Source: Oscillospiraceae bacterium (lineage in GTDB: Bacteria; Bacillota; Clostridia; Oscillospirales; Oscillospiraceae). Taken from it: a stretch of 43,960 nucleotides of DNA. A program made the translations under genes and the position numbers. The notes under the pieces are model-generated. The model saw only the letters and a program-made list of their open reading frames with translations, searched no databases and was not told the origin of the DNA. The stretch covers positions 1 to 43,960 of the forward strand of contig CADARY010000010.1 of assembly GCA_902790375.1 (NCBI GenBank). The letters are read 5' to 3'. Shown here one piece after another: positions 16,781 to 24,840 of this stretch. Position 1 is the stretch's first letter, and each line of letters opens with the position of its first letter.

Positions 16781-17649
16781 TTTTTCTCCTCCGCAATTGA
16801 TATCAGGTACTGCCCATACTCCGTCATTTTCAGCTCCTCACCCAGCGCATCAAGCTGGCTCCTGGTGATGAAGCCGCGCCGCCAGGCGATCTCCTCAATG
16901 CAGGAGACGTAAAAGCCCTGACACTCCTGTACCGTCGCCACGAACTCTGACGCCTTGAGCATATTGGCGGGAGTCCCGGTATCCAGCCAGGCCATACCGC
17001 GGCCAAGCAGCGTCACCTTCAATTCGCCCATTGCAAGGTAGGCATTGTTGACGGCGGTGATTTCAATCTCTCCGCGGGCGGAGGGCTTGACATTCTTCGC
17101 GATCTCCACGACGCGGTTGTCGTAAAAATACAGTCCGGGCACCGCATAATTGCTCTTCGGATTCCCCGGCTTTTCCTCTATGGAGATTACCCGATGGTTC
17201 TCGTCAAACTCGACTACGCCGAAGGATCGGGCATCCTTCACCGGGTAGCCGAAAATCGTCGCGCCTGTTTTGTTCTCCATCGCCCGGTGCAGCATGCGCG
17301 TCATATCCTGGCCGAAGAACACATTGTCCCCCAGGATCAGGCACACGCTGTCCGTGCCGATAAAGTCCTCGCCCAGAATAAAGGCGTCAGCCAGGCCGCG
17401 CGGCGTCTCCTGCACTTTATAGGAAAAGCGCATTCCCAGGCGTTCTCCGTCGCCCAGGAGCTTTTCGTAGAGCGGCAGATCCTCCGGTGTGGAGATGATC
17501 AGGATCTCCCGAATACCCGCCAGCATAAGGGTCGACAGCGGATAATAGATCATCGGTTTATCGTAGATCGGCAGAAGCTGCTTGCTGACCGCCTTGGTCA
17601 TGGGATACAGACGTGTCCCCCTTCCGCCGGCGAGGATGATTCCTTTCAT
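16777..17649 (-). CDS. rfbA: Glucose-1-phosphate thymidylyltransferase
   Basis: The product has 290 residues, normal for RfbA. The N-terminus [16 protein letters not shown] is the nucleotidyltransferase loop, followed by [15 protein letters not shown]. It makes dTDP-glucose from glucose-1-phosphate and dTTP. AGGAG lies seven bases before the ATG at 17649; the longer open frame overlapping the upstream gene is not needed. It is between the VioA-like transaminase gene and rfbB and feeds both. Confidence 0.95.
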   Translation of the reverse strand: MKGIILAGGRGTRLYPMTKAVSKQLLPIYDKPMIYYPLSTLMLAGIREILIISTPEDLPLYEKLLGDGERLGMRFSYKVQETPRGLADAFILGEDFIGTDSVCLILGDNVFFGQDMTRMLHRAMENKTGATIFGYPVKDARSFGVVEFDENHRVISIEEKPGNPKSNYAVPGLYFYDNRVVEIAKNVKPSARGEIEITAVNNAYLAMGELKVTLLGRGMAWLDTGTPANMLKASEFVATVQECQGFYVSCIEEIAWRRGFITRSQLDALGEELKMTEYGQYLISIAEEKK

Positions 17650-17662
17650 AACCGTACTCCTT

Positions 17663-18775
17663 TTACCCTCTGCACGAGAGCACAATATCACAGATGCGGT
17701 CGACATCCTCCAATGCCAGATCCGCATACATGGGGAGCGTCAGCACCCGGTCGGCCAGATACGCGGCAACCGGCGTCTTTTCCACACCCGCCGTGGGGAG
17801 ATCGGTATAGCATTCAAAGCTGTTGGTCAGGGGGTAGAAATACTTGCGCGCCGTGATTTCCTGTTGGCCCAGCGCCTCAAAGACCTGATTCCGGTCTGCG
17901 CCGAAGCCGTCAAAAACCACCGGGAAATAGGCGTAATTCGATTCCACATCCTTCTGAGGCCTGCACAGACGAAGGCCGGCCACGCCCTCCAGGCGCTCAC
18001 GATAGCGCTCCATCACGCTTTTACGCTTTGCGATCTCCCGATCCAGATGCCGCAGATTGCATATCCCCATCGCGGCCTGAAACTCGTTCATTTTCGCATT
18101 GCCGCCCACAAAGACGCATCTCTCCGGGCCGCGGATGCCGAAATTCTTCATATCATTGAGCGTATCCACCAGCGTGTCGTTCGCAAGGCAGACCGCGCCG
18201 CCCTCGATGGTATTGAACACCTTGGTCGCGTGGAAGCTGAACATGGCCGCGTCGCCGAAGTTTGCCGAGGACACGCCCTTATACTTCACCGCGAAGGCGT
18301 GGGCCGCGTCATAAATGACCTTCAGGCCGTGCCTTTTCGCAATGTCCGCGATCTTCTCCACATCGCACATATTGCCGTACACATGGACCGGAACGATGGC
18401 CACCGTCTTTTCCGTGATCAGGCTCTCGATTTTCTCTGCGTCGATGGTATAGTCCTCCGGATTGACATCGCAGAAAACCGGGATGAGATCGTTGCGGACG
18501 ATGGCGTGGGTGGTGGAGGCAAAGGTGAAGGGCGTCGTGATGACCTCGCTGCCCTTGGGAAACTGCATGGCCGCAATCACATTTTCCAGGGCAAGATGGC
18601 CGTTGGTATACAGCACCACATGCGGGCAGCCGAGATAGCCTTCCAGCTCCCGCTGGAGCTCTTTATGCTCTGTGCCCATGTTGGTCAGCCAATGGCTCTC
18701 CCAAAGCTTTTTGATTTCCTCGCAAAATTCCTCATAGTCCGGCATGGAGGAACGCGTAACAAGAATCTGACTCAT
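17663..18775 (-). CDS. vioA: VioA-like dTDP-4-amino-4,6-dideoxyglucose transaminase
   Basis: The product has 370 residues. It is a DegT/DnrJ/EryC1/StrS PLP aminotransferase: D156 in YDAAHAF and the Schiff-base Lys K185 in SFHATKVFN. The opening [22 protein letters not shown] and [10 protein letters not shown] follow the VioA pattern, which aminates dTDP-4-keto-6-deoxyglucose to dTDP-Qui4N. FdtB/QdtB transaminases need a ketoisomerase that is not here, which supports the VioA assignment. It heads the unit VioA-RfbA-RfbB-LRR, with a promoter just upstream. The class is certain; the exact product sugar is inferred. Confidence 0.8.
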   Translation of the reverse strand: MSQILVTRSSMPDYEEFCEEIKKLWESHWLTNMGTEHKELQRELEGYLGCPHVVLYTNGHLALENVIAAMQFPKGSEVITTPFTFASTTHAIVRNDLIPVFCDVNPEDYTIDAEKIESLITEKTVAIVPVHVYGNMCDVEKIADIAKRHGLKVIYDAAHAFAVKYKGVSSANFGDAAMFSFHATKVFNTIEGGAVCLANDTLVDTLNDMKNFGIRGPERCVFVGGNAKMNEFQAAMGICNLRHLDREIAKRKSVMERYRERLEGVAGLRLCRPQKDVESNYAYFPVVFDGFGADRNQVFEALGQQEITARKYFYPLTNSFECYTDLPTAGVEKTPVAAYLADRVLTLPMYADLALEDVDRICDIVLSCRG

Positions 18776-18798
18776 TGTATCCCACCTGCTATATTACT

Positions 18799-18828
18799 AT
18801 TATACTGCAACTGCTGCTATTCCAGCAA
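18799..18828 (-). promoter_or_regulatory. Candidate promoter for the dTDP-amino-sugar unit
   Basis: On the minus strand TTGCTG (18828-18823) and a perfect TATAAT (18804-18799) are 18 bases apart, 24 bases upstream of the VioA-like ATG. It lies in the 204-base gap 18776-18979, which holds no gene. That gap also contains the 12-base palindrome TTTCTTAAGAAA at 18867-18878, a possible regulator site. Confidence 0.5.
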
Positions 18829-18979
18829 GGGCAAAGTCACATTTTTCTGCCCAAACATCTAAATATTTTCTTAAGAAATACCGGTCATTCCGCTGAAGCT
18901 GCAGTTTATTTAACAATTCCCCGCGAACAATTGACCCGTTTCCCGTAAAAACGCCCGTTTGAGAATCAGACTGCAGGAC

Positions 18980-20356
18980 TTAATAATCCATGCTTAGCTT
19001 GCTGACATCGAATCTGTCTAACAGCATATCTTCCCCGTCCGTGTTTTTGACGGAAACCGTATCCTGAATAAAACGGATTGTATCCCTGATCGCATCCAGA
19101 TCCGGGCCGATGATGAAGGCCCTGAAAGCCTTCGGGAACTGCGAGCCGTTGTTGACGATCTCCGTCCCGATCCTGTGGAAATAGGTCGAATACAGCACAT
19201 TCGGCAGGCTGTCCACCTTTTCTTTCCCGGACATGGAAGCGATGACGCCATCTTTCGCCAGCAGGGTGAAGGTGCAGCCATAGTGTCCTTTAAATGTCGG
19301 GTCTTCCTTTTCAAGCTCCTCCGGGTGCATATTTCCGGTCAGGGAATGGCTGATGAGCATTCTGAGATGACTGACTCCGTTAAAATGCTCCGTATAGTGG
19401 AAGGCGCTTGTGCCGCCAAGGCGGAAGCCCAGCTCAAAGAAAACGATGCTTCCGTCAGGTTGTGCAAAACCCTGCAGGCTGATCACGCCGTTTTTCAGGC
19501 CCATCTCCTGCAAAAGCCGGCGCACATTGGCGTCGTATTTTTCCAAATATTTCTTCAGCTGATTGGACGGATACAGATATGCGTCCATCAGCGCGTTGAA
19601 GCCCTCCCGTTCGATGCGGGCATATTTGTCAAAGATCGACGAGAACGCCGCCCGGCCATCGGCGAGTGTATAATAGGCGACAACTTCATGTCCATGCAAG
19701 ACTTCCTCTACCACGACTCTCTTTGATTCCGAGTAGCTGAGGGCATATTCAATGCAGGAAGCAATGTCTTCCCTTCGGTTACAGAAGCGGATCCCCCTCG
19801 AGCCGGCATTGTCCGTGGGCTTGACAATCACAGGATAGACGATCTTTTCCAGATCCTCCGCCTTCATTTCCGCCGTGACATAGTAATCCTTTGCGACCGG
19901 GACGCCATACTGTCTGCAGATGCTCTTGAAAAGCAGCTTGTCCCTGGTGATTGCAAGCTGATCTTCATCCGTGATGTAAAACGTGGTTCCCAGCTCTCTG
20001 CTGAGCTTGATGGCGCAATTGGTCCTGAATTCACTGTACCCGGCAATCACGCCATCAACCCGGCTGTTGAGCGCCATCTCCTTCAGTGCCGGGATATCGG
20101 ACCAGCTGATATTCCACGCCTCATCTGCGATTTTTTTCGCCGGCGCGTCGTCCCAGTTTTCGTTGGAATCCGTTGTGATCGTATAGATGCCCATCTCTCT
20201 GGCCGCATCAACGATCTGGCATTCAAGCTCCGTCGCCCCAAGGATGAGAAGCCGCTTGCCCCTCAGATCTTCATATTGTGTCAGACCGCCCCTCCCGTTC
20301 TCGGAGGAGCTTTCAAGGTGTTTGTCTTTTGTCTCTCTGGAAATTGCGTTCGGCAT
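18980..20356 (-). CDS. ATP-grasp protein 1 (carboxylate-amine ligase-like)
   Basis: The product has 458 residues. A PurK/CarB-like pre-ATP domain (RLLILGATELE at 35-45) is followed by the ATP-grasp fold: K179 in VIVKPTDNAGSRG and the Mg-binding E307/R311 in FELGFRLGG. The segment at 350-430 is an extra C-terminal region. ATP-grasp ligases activate a carboxylate as an acyl phosphate and join it to an amine or thiol. GGAGG lies nine bases before the ATG. It is the last of a three-gene run (ATP-grasp 2, PLP enzyme, ATP-grasp 1). The substrate is unknown; an amino-acid or sugar amide is inferred from context. Confidence 0.8.
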   Translation of the reverse strand: MPNAISRETKDKHLESSSENGRGGLTQYEDLRGKRLLILGATELECQIVDAAREMGIYTITTDSNENWDDAPAKKIADEAWNISWSDIPALKEMALNSRVDGVIAGYSEFRTNCAIKLSRELGTTFYITDEDQLAITRDKLLFKSICRQYGVPVAKDYYVTAEMKAEDLEKIVYPVIVKPTDNAGSRGIRFCNRREDIASCIEYALSYSESKRVVVEEVLHGHEVVAYYTLADGRAAFSSIFDKYARIEREGFNALMDAYLYPSNQLKKYLEKYDANVRRLLQEMGLKNGVISLQGFAQPDGSIVFFELGFRLGGTSAFHYTEHFNGVSHLRMLISHSLTGNMHPEELEKEDPTFKGHYGCTFTLLAKDGVIASMSGKEKVDSLPNVLYSTYFHRIGTEIVNNGSQFPKAFRAFIIGPDLDAIRDTIRFIQDTVSVKNTDGEDMLLDRFDVSKLSMDY

Positions 20357-20404
20357 CTATCTCTTCCTCCCGGTTTTTCTTTTCACCGTATTGTGTTTTT
20401 ATGC

Positions 20405-21352
20405 TCAGGCTTCTTTGACAGCCGCTGCCAGAATCCGCATGTCGTCCGCGTCATATCGCTGGTCGATCGGCAGCGGCAGGATATTCGCCGCGAGCTTATA
20501 TTCCGTATCTGCCTCGCCGCACCAGCCAAAAACGTCCGGCCACAGCGTCGGGATATAGATCTTTTCCTGCTGCAGCTTTTTCCGGATCGCCGCGCCGTTT
20601 TCCAGCAGCAGCGGGTACATAAAGCTCCCCGGCTGATCGCTGAGCGCCAGGCCGTTGATGCCGCCGAGCGCCCGGTGAAGCGTCCGGTAGTTTTCCTCCC
20701 GGCGCGCTTTGACGAACGCATAGTCGATCCCGTGCAGCAGATTCGCCGTCAGCCTGGACATGCGCTTGATCGGCTCGGTGTAGAACAGCTCATTGTTCGC
20801 GGCATATTCGCCGTAAAACTCCGCGGCGGTCCGCTCATAGCGTCCCAGCAAAAAGCGCATTCTTTCAAAGGATTCGTCCTGCGGCAGCTCCTCCCCCAAT
20901 ACGCTGTCCGTGTAGAGAAAGGCCCCGTCCGCAACGCCGAAATACTTGCGGCAGGTATAGAGCGTATCCACTCCCGGCAGCGGCGGCTGGAAATAGCTCT
21001 GGGCCTGGTCGACGATCACCCGCCGGTATTTTCCGATCAGCGCCGCAATGCGGCTGTTGTCGAATTGGGAGTAATAATTGACGAAGTAGACCCACTCGTC
21101 CTCCCCCGGCGTGAGCTCCTGTGCCGGGAGAAAATCCCAGCCGACGCTGTAGAAGGCCCAGGCAACGCCCTCGCGCGTACAGACCTCGGTCACGGAATCG
21201 CAGATGAATTTCGGGATCCACAGTTTTTTGATCCGCCGTGCCCGCAGCAGCCAGGCCAGCGCATTGCGCCCGCAGTTGAGGGCGATCGCCCCCTCATGCA
21301 GCATGGGCAGGCGGTAGCTGTCCAGCTCGATATAGCCGCCGATTTCTCTCAT
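20405..21352 (-). CDS. Small PLP-dependent aminotransferase-like protein (DegT-related)
   Basis: The product has 315 residues, about 50-60 shorter than usual DegT enzymes. CGRNALAWLL (27-36) matches the phosphate-binding GxxAL segment, D115 in VIVDQAQS would contact the PLP ring nitrogen, and K136 in TCRKYFGVADGA is the likely Schiff-base Lys. So it is a diverged, shortened fold-type I enzyme. It starts four bases after the ATP-grasp 2 stop and precedes ATP-grasp 1 by 48 bases, which suggests a three-enzyme module. The substrate is unknown; it could aminate or epimerise a small metabolite that the ligases then attach. Confidence 0.65.
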   Translation of the reverse strand: MREIGGYIELDSYRLPMLHEGAIALNCGRNALAWLLRARRIKKLWIPKFICDSVTEVCTREGVAWAFYSVGWDFLPAQELTPGEDEWVYFVNYYSQFDNSRIAALIGKYRRVIVDQAQSYFQPPLPGVDTLYTCRKYFGVADGAFLYTDSVLGEELPQDESFERMRFLLGRYERTAAEFYGEYAANNELFYTEPIKRMSRLTANLLHGIDYAFVKARREENYRTLHRALGGINGLALSDQPGSFMYPLLLENGAAIRKKLQQEKIYIPTLWPDVFGWCGEADTEYKLAANILPLPIDQRYDADDMRILAAAVKEA

Positions 21353-21356
21353 CTTC

Positions 21357-22571
21357 TCATTGCTGCTCGCGCAGCGTCACTTTCACGTATTTGCCCGGCT
21401 CGCGCATGATCTCCTGAAGCCGCGCCTGTGTCTCAAACTTCAGCACCAGCGTCCCGATGGCTTCGTTCGCCGCGCTGAAGCCGCCGATCCTTGTGCCCGG
21501 CTCGATCCAGAGATCCCGCTCAACCACCGCGTCCACGATCGAGGGATCAATGGAAAGGGAGTCGAACACGCCCGGCCTGTCGCTGTGCAGGATCACTTCC
21601 GCCCAGCAGCCGTCATAGGGCCTCTGCTCCACGCCGACCGTCGGCATCCCGAGGGCGGCCCGAACCGCGTTCTCCACCAGCCTGACGCCGGTGGCATACT
21701 CCAGGCACTCCGCCAGGCGGTTGCCGCCGCCCCTGGGCGAGCACTCCATGATATAGGCTTTGCCGTCCGTCCCCTCGCGCGTCTCGATATTGTAAATGGA
21801 CGTGCCCAGATGCAGCAGCTTGATCAGCCGCTGGATCTCCGCGCGCAGCTCCTCCTGGTGCTCCTCGCTCATGGAGGAGGGCCAGCTGTAGGCCGCCGGG
21901 GTATAGGGGTTCTCCGCCCCGCTGTCAAAGCGCTGGCAGTTGAAGGAGACGAACTTCAGCTCTCCGTCAACGGAAAAGCTGTCCGTATCCGAGGAAAAGC
22001 CGTGCTGGGTGATGAAGTCCTCGATGATAAACTCTTTGCCGCGGGAAAAGCCCAGGGCGTATTCGATGGCCTCACCGAGCTTCGCCGGGTCGTCCACCCG
22101 GGTAACGCCCTTGCTGCCCGCCGAATCCGTCGGCTTGACGATCACGGGCCAGTGGAAAGCATCGGCCTCCCGGAGCGCATCCTCAACGGCGGTATAGCCC
22201 TTTGCCGTCGGCACGTTGAAGCCGTGCTCCGTCAGGAAGGCCCGGAAGCGGCCCTTGTTCTGCAGGATCGAAACCGCCTCGAAGGAACCGACAGAGGGAA
22301 GCCCCAGCTGCTCGGCGACATAGGCGGCCGTCACGACGCCGGGGTCGCAGGCGAAGGAGATGATACCGTCGATTTCCCTCTCCCGGGCCGCGCGCAGCGT
22401 GGCCTCCCGATCCGTGATGCTGACGTTGCAGTATTCATCGGAATATTTGTGGGCAATATTGTCCGGCAGATAGTCCGCCGTGATCACATACGCGCCAAGC
22501 TCATGGGCTGCCCTGATCACAGGCAGCGCATAGCGCGACCCGCCGAGTATCATCAGTTTCTTTCTGTTCAT
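21357..22571 (-). CDS. ATP-grasp protein 2 (carboxylate-amine ligase-like)
   Basis: The product has 404 residues from the ATG at 22571, which has GGAG about ten bases upstream. It has the same architecture as ATP-grasp 1: LMILGGSRYA (6-15), K147 in VIVKPTDSAGSKG, and E276/R280 in MECSPRGGG. The two share the VIVKPTD-AGS signature and are probably paralogs. The C-terminal part carries an extra beta-rich region. It lies 35 bases after the GDPD-like gene and is tightly coupled to the PLP enzyme gene. Predicted to form an amide or similar bond using ATP; partners unknown. Confidence 0.8.
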   Translation of the reverse strand: MNRKKLMILGGSRYALPVIRAAHELGAYVITADYLPDNIAHKYSDEYCNVSITDREATLRAAREREIDGIISFACDPGVVTAAYVAEQLGLPSVGSFEAVSILQNKGRFRAFLTEHGFNVPTAKGYTAVEDALREADAFHWPVIVKPTDSAGSKGVTRVDDPAKLGEAIEYALGFSRGKEFIIEDFITQHGFSSDTDSFSVDGELKFVSFNCQRFDSGAENPYTPAAYSWPSSMSEEHQEELRAEIQRLIKLLHLGTSIYNIETREGTDGKAYIMECSPRGGGNRLAECLEYATGVRLVENAVRAALGMPTVGVEQRPYDGCWAEVILHSDRPGVFDSLSIDPSIVDAVVERDLWIEPGTRIGGFSAANEAIGTLVLKFETQARLQEIMREPGKYVKVTLREQQ

Positions 22572-22606
22572 TACGTTTGCTCTCCAAATTTCAGCTTTTT
22601 TCGTTT

Positions 22607-24271
22607 TTACCAGTTGAGGCCCATGGAGCAATGGTGGTCAATGGTAAACTCTGTTACGCCCAAGCCGATCAGCCGCTCCTGCTCCAGGCCGCTGATCCCT
22701 GCTCCTGTTGTGGCGATGGATACGGGGAAACCTTCCCTCTGGGCAAGCAGTATTTTTTCATCTGTCGCCGCCGCATAGAAATATTCCATGACGAGCGGAT
22801 ACTCGCTTTCCGCCGCGCTGACAGCGTCGGCTGCAACGAAGCCGCACCTCTTTGCCATTTCCAGCGGATCCCATGTTGAGTTCTGACCCTGCAGGAGAAT
22901 ATAGCCGCCGATGTCTTTTCCGAAAACGCGCCGCGCCGCATATTGAACGGCAGCGCTTCCGCTCTTGATGCGCAGCCTGTCAAGGACGCCGCAGCGTTCA
23001 GCGGCATCCCGGATCGCGGAAAAATGCGCCTCCCCTTCCTCGTCCCGAAAGCCGGAGTAGGCGTGAATGGAGAGCACCGGCGCCATCTCATAGCGCGCGC
23101 ATATTTCAAAAAACTCCTCTATGGATGCCACCCTGGCCCCGGCATAGATCCTGTTTTTTCTGCTCCCTGCGTCAAACCGCATCAGTTCCTCGAAGCTAAA
23201 GGCAGATACAGGTCTGTCATCGGCGGAGCCCTCCGGGATCACGCTGCCGTCGGCATACCGGAGCTTCCTGCGGATCGTATCGTCGTCATGAAAGCAGACG
23301 CAGACGCCGTCCGCTGTAAACTTGGGGATCGTGACGCAGCTTCGATAGCCCATCCTGCCCGCCATCTCAAAGGCATAGACTGTTGACGCGGGGCACAGGC
23401 CGGAAAAGCCCTGGTGCGCATGATAGAGGATCTGCTCGTCCTCCCGCCGTCTCCCGTCATCCGGACGGCTGCCGATATCGGCGATGTCCAGGGAAACTCT
23501 CTCCGGAATGCTGACGGTGATTTTGTAGCGATCATACTCCCCCTGAACCGGCGGGAGCCGCCACTCTTTTCTCTCAAAGCTGTCCGGCGCGCCGAGCCGG
23601 TACGCGGGCGAATAATAAAGCGCCTTGTCGTCCCGATTGACAAGAAAGCCCTGTATGGTCGGGACCCCTTCCCCGTCGGCACTGTATTTTGCCTCGCAGG
23701 CAAGGATCTGCGGGCAGCCGTTGTCCGTCCCTTCAAGATATACCGAAAGGGTCCGGCCGACGCCGGTGTGATCGCTATAGTTCACAAGGTCAGTCAATGC
23801 CGCCGGTGTCGGTTTGTTGACCTGTCCCCGGAAAACAAAGCCATACAGGCCGGGGTTCTCCGGGTCCATTGCCTCGCCCCGTTTGTTGCTCAGCAGCAGC
23901 CTGATATACGCGCAGCCCGGGGCCGCCGCAGAAATCATATCATGTCCGATCTCCCGCTGTCCTTTGCAGGTGCCGAGAAACGAAAAGAACTTGTCATAGG
24001 CAAAGTACCGGACATAATACGCCTCATCTGTTTTTGCGCTCACAAAGCCGTTGAGCGGGATATAATCGACGCTCCGTATCGGGTTTTGATTGGCGCCGGA
24101 GTTTTGCCCGGTGGTGCTGCTTAGATTCCCGCGCTCAAACGCAGGCGTCAGAGCCTGCTGTCCAGCTTTCCCCGGGTTTTCCATATCTTCGGCGAAAGCG
24201 GCTGTCGGAGCCAGCACAGAAAGCGCCGTCAGAAGGGACAGGAATATGCAGAGAGCTTGTTTTTTCTTCAT
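22607..24271 (-). CDS. Secreted GDPD-fold protein lacking key catalytic residues
   Basis: The product has 554 residues from the ATG at 24271 (GAGGAG six bases upstream; a GTG directly precedes it). The signal peptide ends AFAED. Residues about 65-150 form a domain like that in the plus-strand secreted protein (VDYIPLN, YIRLLLSN). The second half has the glycerophosphodiester phosphodiesterase layout: H286 with QG instead of RG, PAST instead of PENT, then V313/I315 where the metal-binding Glu-x-Asp should be, and a retained H328-D329. With the Glu and Asp both lost, ordinary GDPD catalysis is unlikely. It may bind a glycan or phosphodiester, or use other chemistry. It follows the TagD-like gene. 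Confidence 0.7.
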   Translation of the reverse strand: MKKKQALCIFLSLLTALSVLAPTAAFAEDMENPGKAGQQALTPAFERGNLSSTTGQNSGANQNPIRSVDYIPLNGFVSAKTDEAYYVRYFAYDKFFSFLGTCKGQREIGHDMISAAAPGCAYIRLLLSNKRGEAMDPENPGLYGFVFRGQVNKPTPAALTDLVNYSDHTGVGRTLSVYLEGTDNGCPQILACEAKYSADGEGVPTIQGFLVNRDDKALYYSPAYRLGAPDSFERKEWRLPPVQGEYDRYKITVSIPERVSLDIADIGSRPDDGRRREDEQILYHAHQGFSGLCPASTVYAFEMAGRMGYRSCVTIPKFTADGVCVCFHDDDTIRRKLRYADGSVIPEGSADDRPVSAFSFEELMRFDAGSRKNRIYAGARVASIEEFFEICARYEMAPVLSIHAYSGFRDEEGEAHFSAIRDAAERCGVLDRLRIKSGSAAVQYAARRVFGKDIGGYILLQGQNSTWDPLEMAKRCGFVAADAVSAAESEYPLVMEYFYAAATDEKILLAQREGFPVSIATTGAGISGLEQERLIGLGVTEFTIDHHCSMGLNW

Positions 24272-24337
24272 CACGATCTCCTCGGATGGGATGAAATCCT
24301 TCTGCGCGCATGCCGGTGCTTCTTCAAGCGCAGCAAA

Positions 24338-24769
24338 TTACTTTTCTTCCAGAATCTTTTGCAGAACGTCCTTTAACATGGTCGAAGAAATCCCGGCCGT
24401 GTGCGGCAGAAAAACCATGTCAACGCCAACCGCCTTCAGCTTCCTTTCGATCTCATTGTACATATCGGAGCCGCGCCAGTCGTCGCCGTGGAAAATCGCA
24501 TTGAAACGGTATTTCTCCCACGCGGCGAACTTGTCCATGGAGACCTGCGGTACGACCTCGTCTACGTAGCGTATGCTCTCGACGATCGCAAGCCTCTCTT
24601 CAAAGGGGATGACCGGGGTTTTGTGCTTATACGATTTCACCAGTTCGTCGGTGCTGACGCCGACGATCAGATGCTCGCACCGCTCCTTCGCATTCTTGAG
24701 GATGTTCAGGTGTCCGACATGGAACATATCGAACACGCCGGTCGTATATCCGATTTTATATTTTTCCAT
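24338..24769 (-). CDS. TagD-like cytidylyltransferase (glycerol-3-phosphate type)
   Basis: The product has 143 residues, close to TagD/GCT length. The nucleotidyltransferase signatures are all present: GVFDMFHVGH with HxGH at 17-20, GDDW at 95-98 and ISST at 127-130. TagD makes CDP-glycerol from glycerol-3-phosphate and CTP; other members use other phosphates, so the substrate is not certain. AAGGAA precedes the ATG at 24769. No CDP-glycerol glycerophosphotransferase is visible in the window. The preceding 71-base gap has a small GC hairpin without a T-run. Confidence 0.85.
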   Translation of the reverse strand: MEKYKIGYTTGVFDMFHVGHLNILKNAKERCEHLIVGVSTDELVKSYKHKTPVIPFEERLAIVESIRYVDEVVPQVSMDKFAAWEKYRFNAIFHGDDWRGSDMYNEIERKLKAVGVDMVFLPHTAGISSTMLKDVLQKILEEK

Positions 24770-24840
24770 ACTGTTTCCTTCTTTTGGCATGTGATGCCGG
24801 AGACCCCCGGCGGCGCTTTGCCGGGACAGACGTGCAGGAA

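Noticed and set aside
15761-17649. dTDP-rhamnose pathway
   Set aside because: Only rfbA and rfbB are present; the adjacent transaminase points to an amino sugar.
21360-22778. Long plus-strand open frame opposite ATP-grasp 2
   Set aside because: Shadow frame caused by high GC; the minus-strand protein has complete ATP-grasp motifs.
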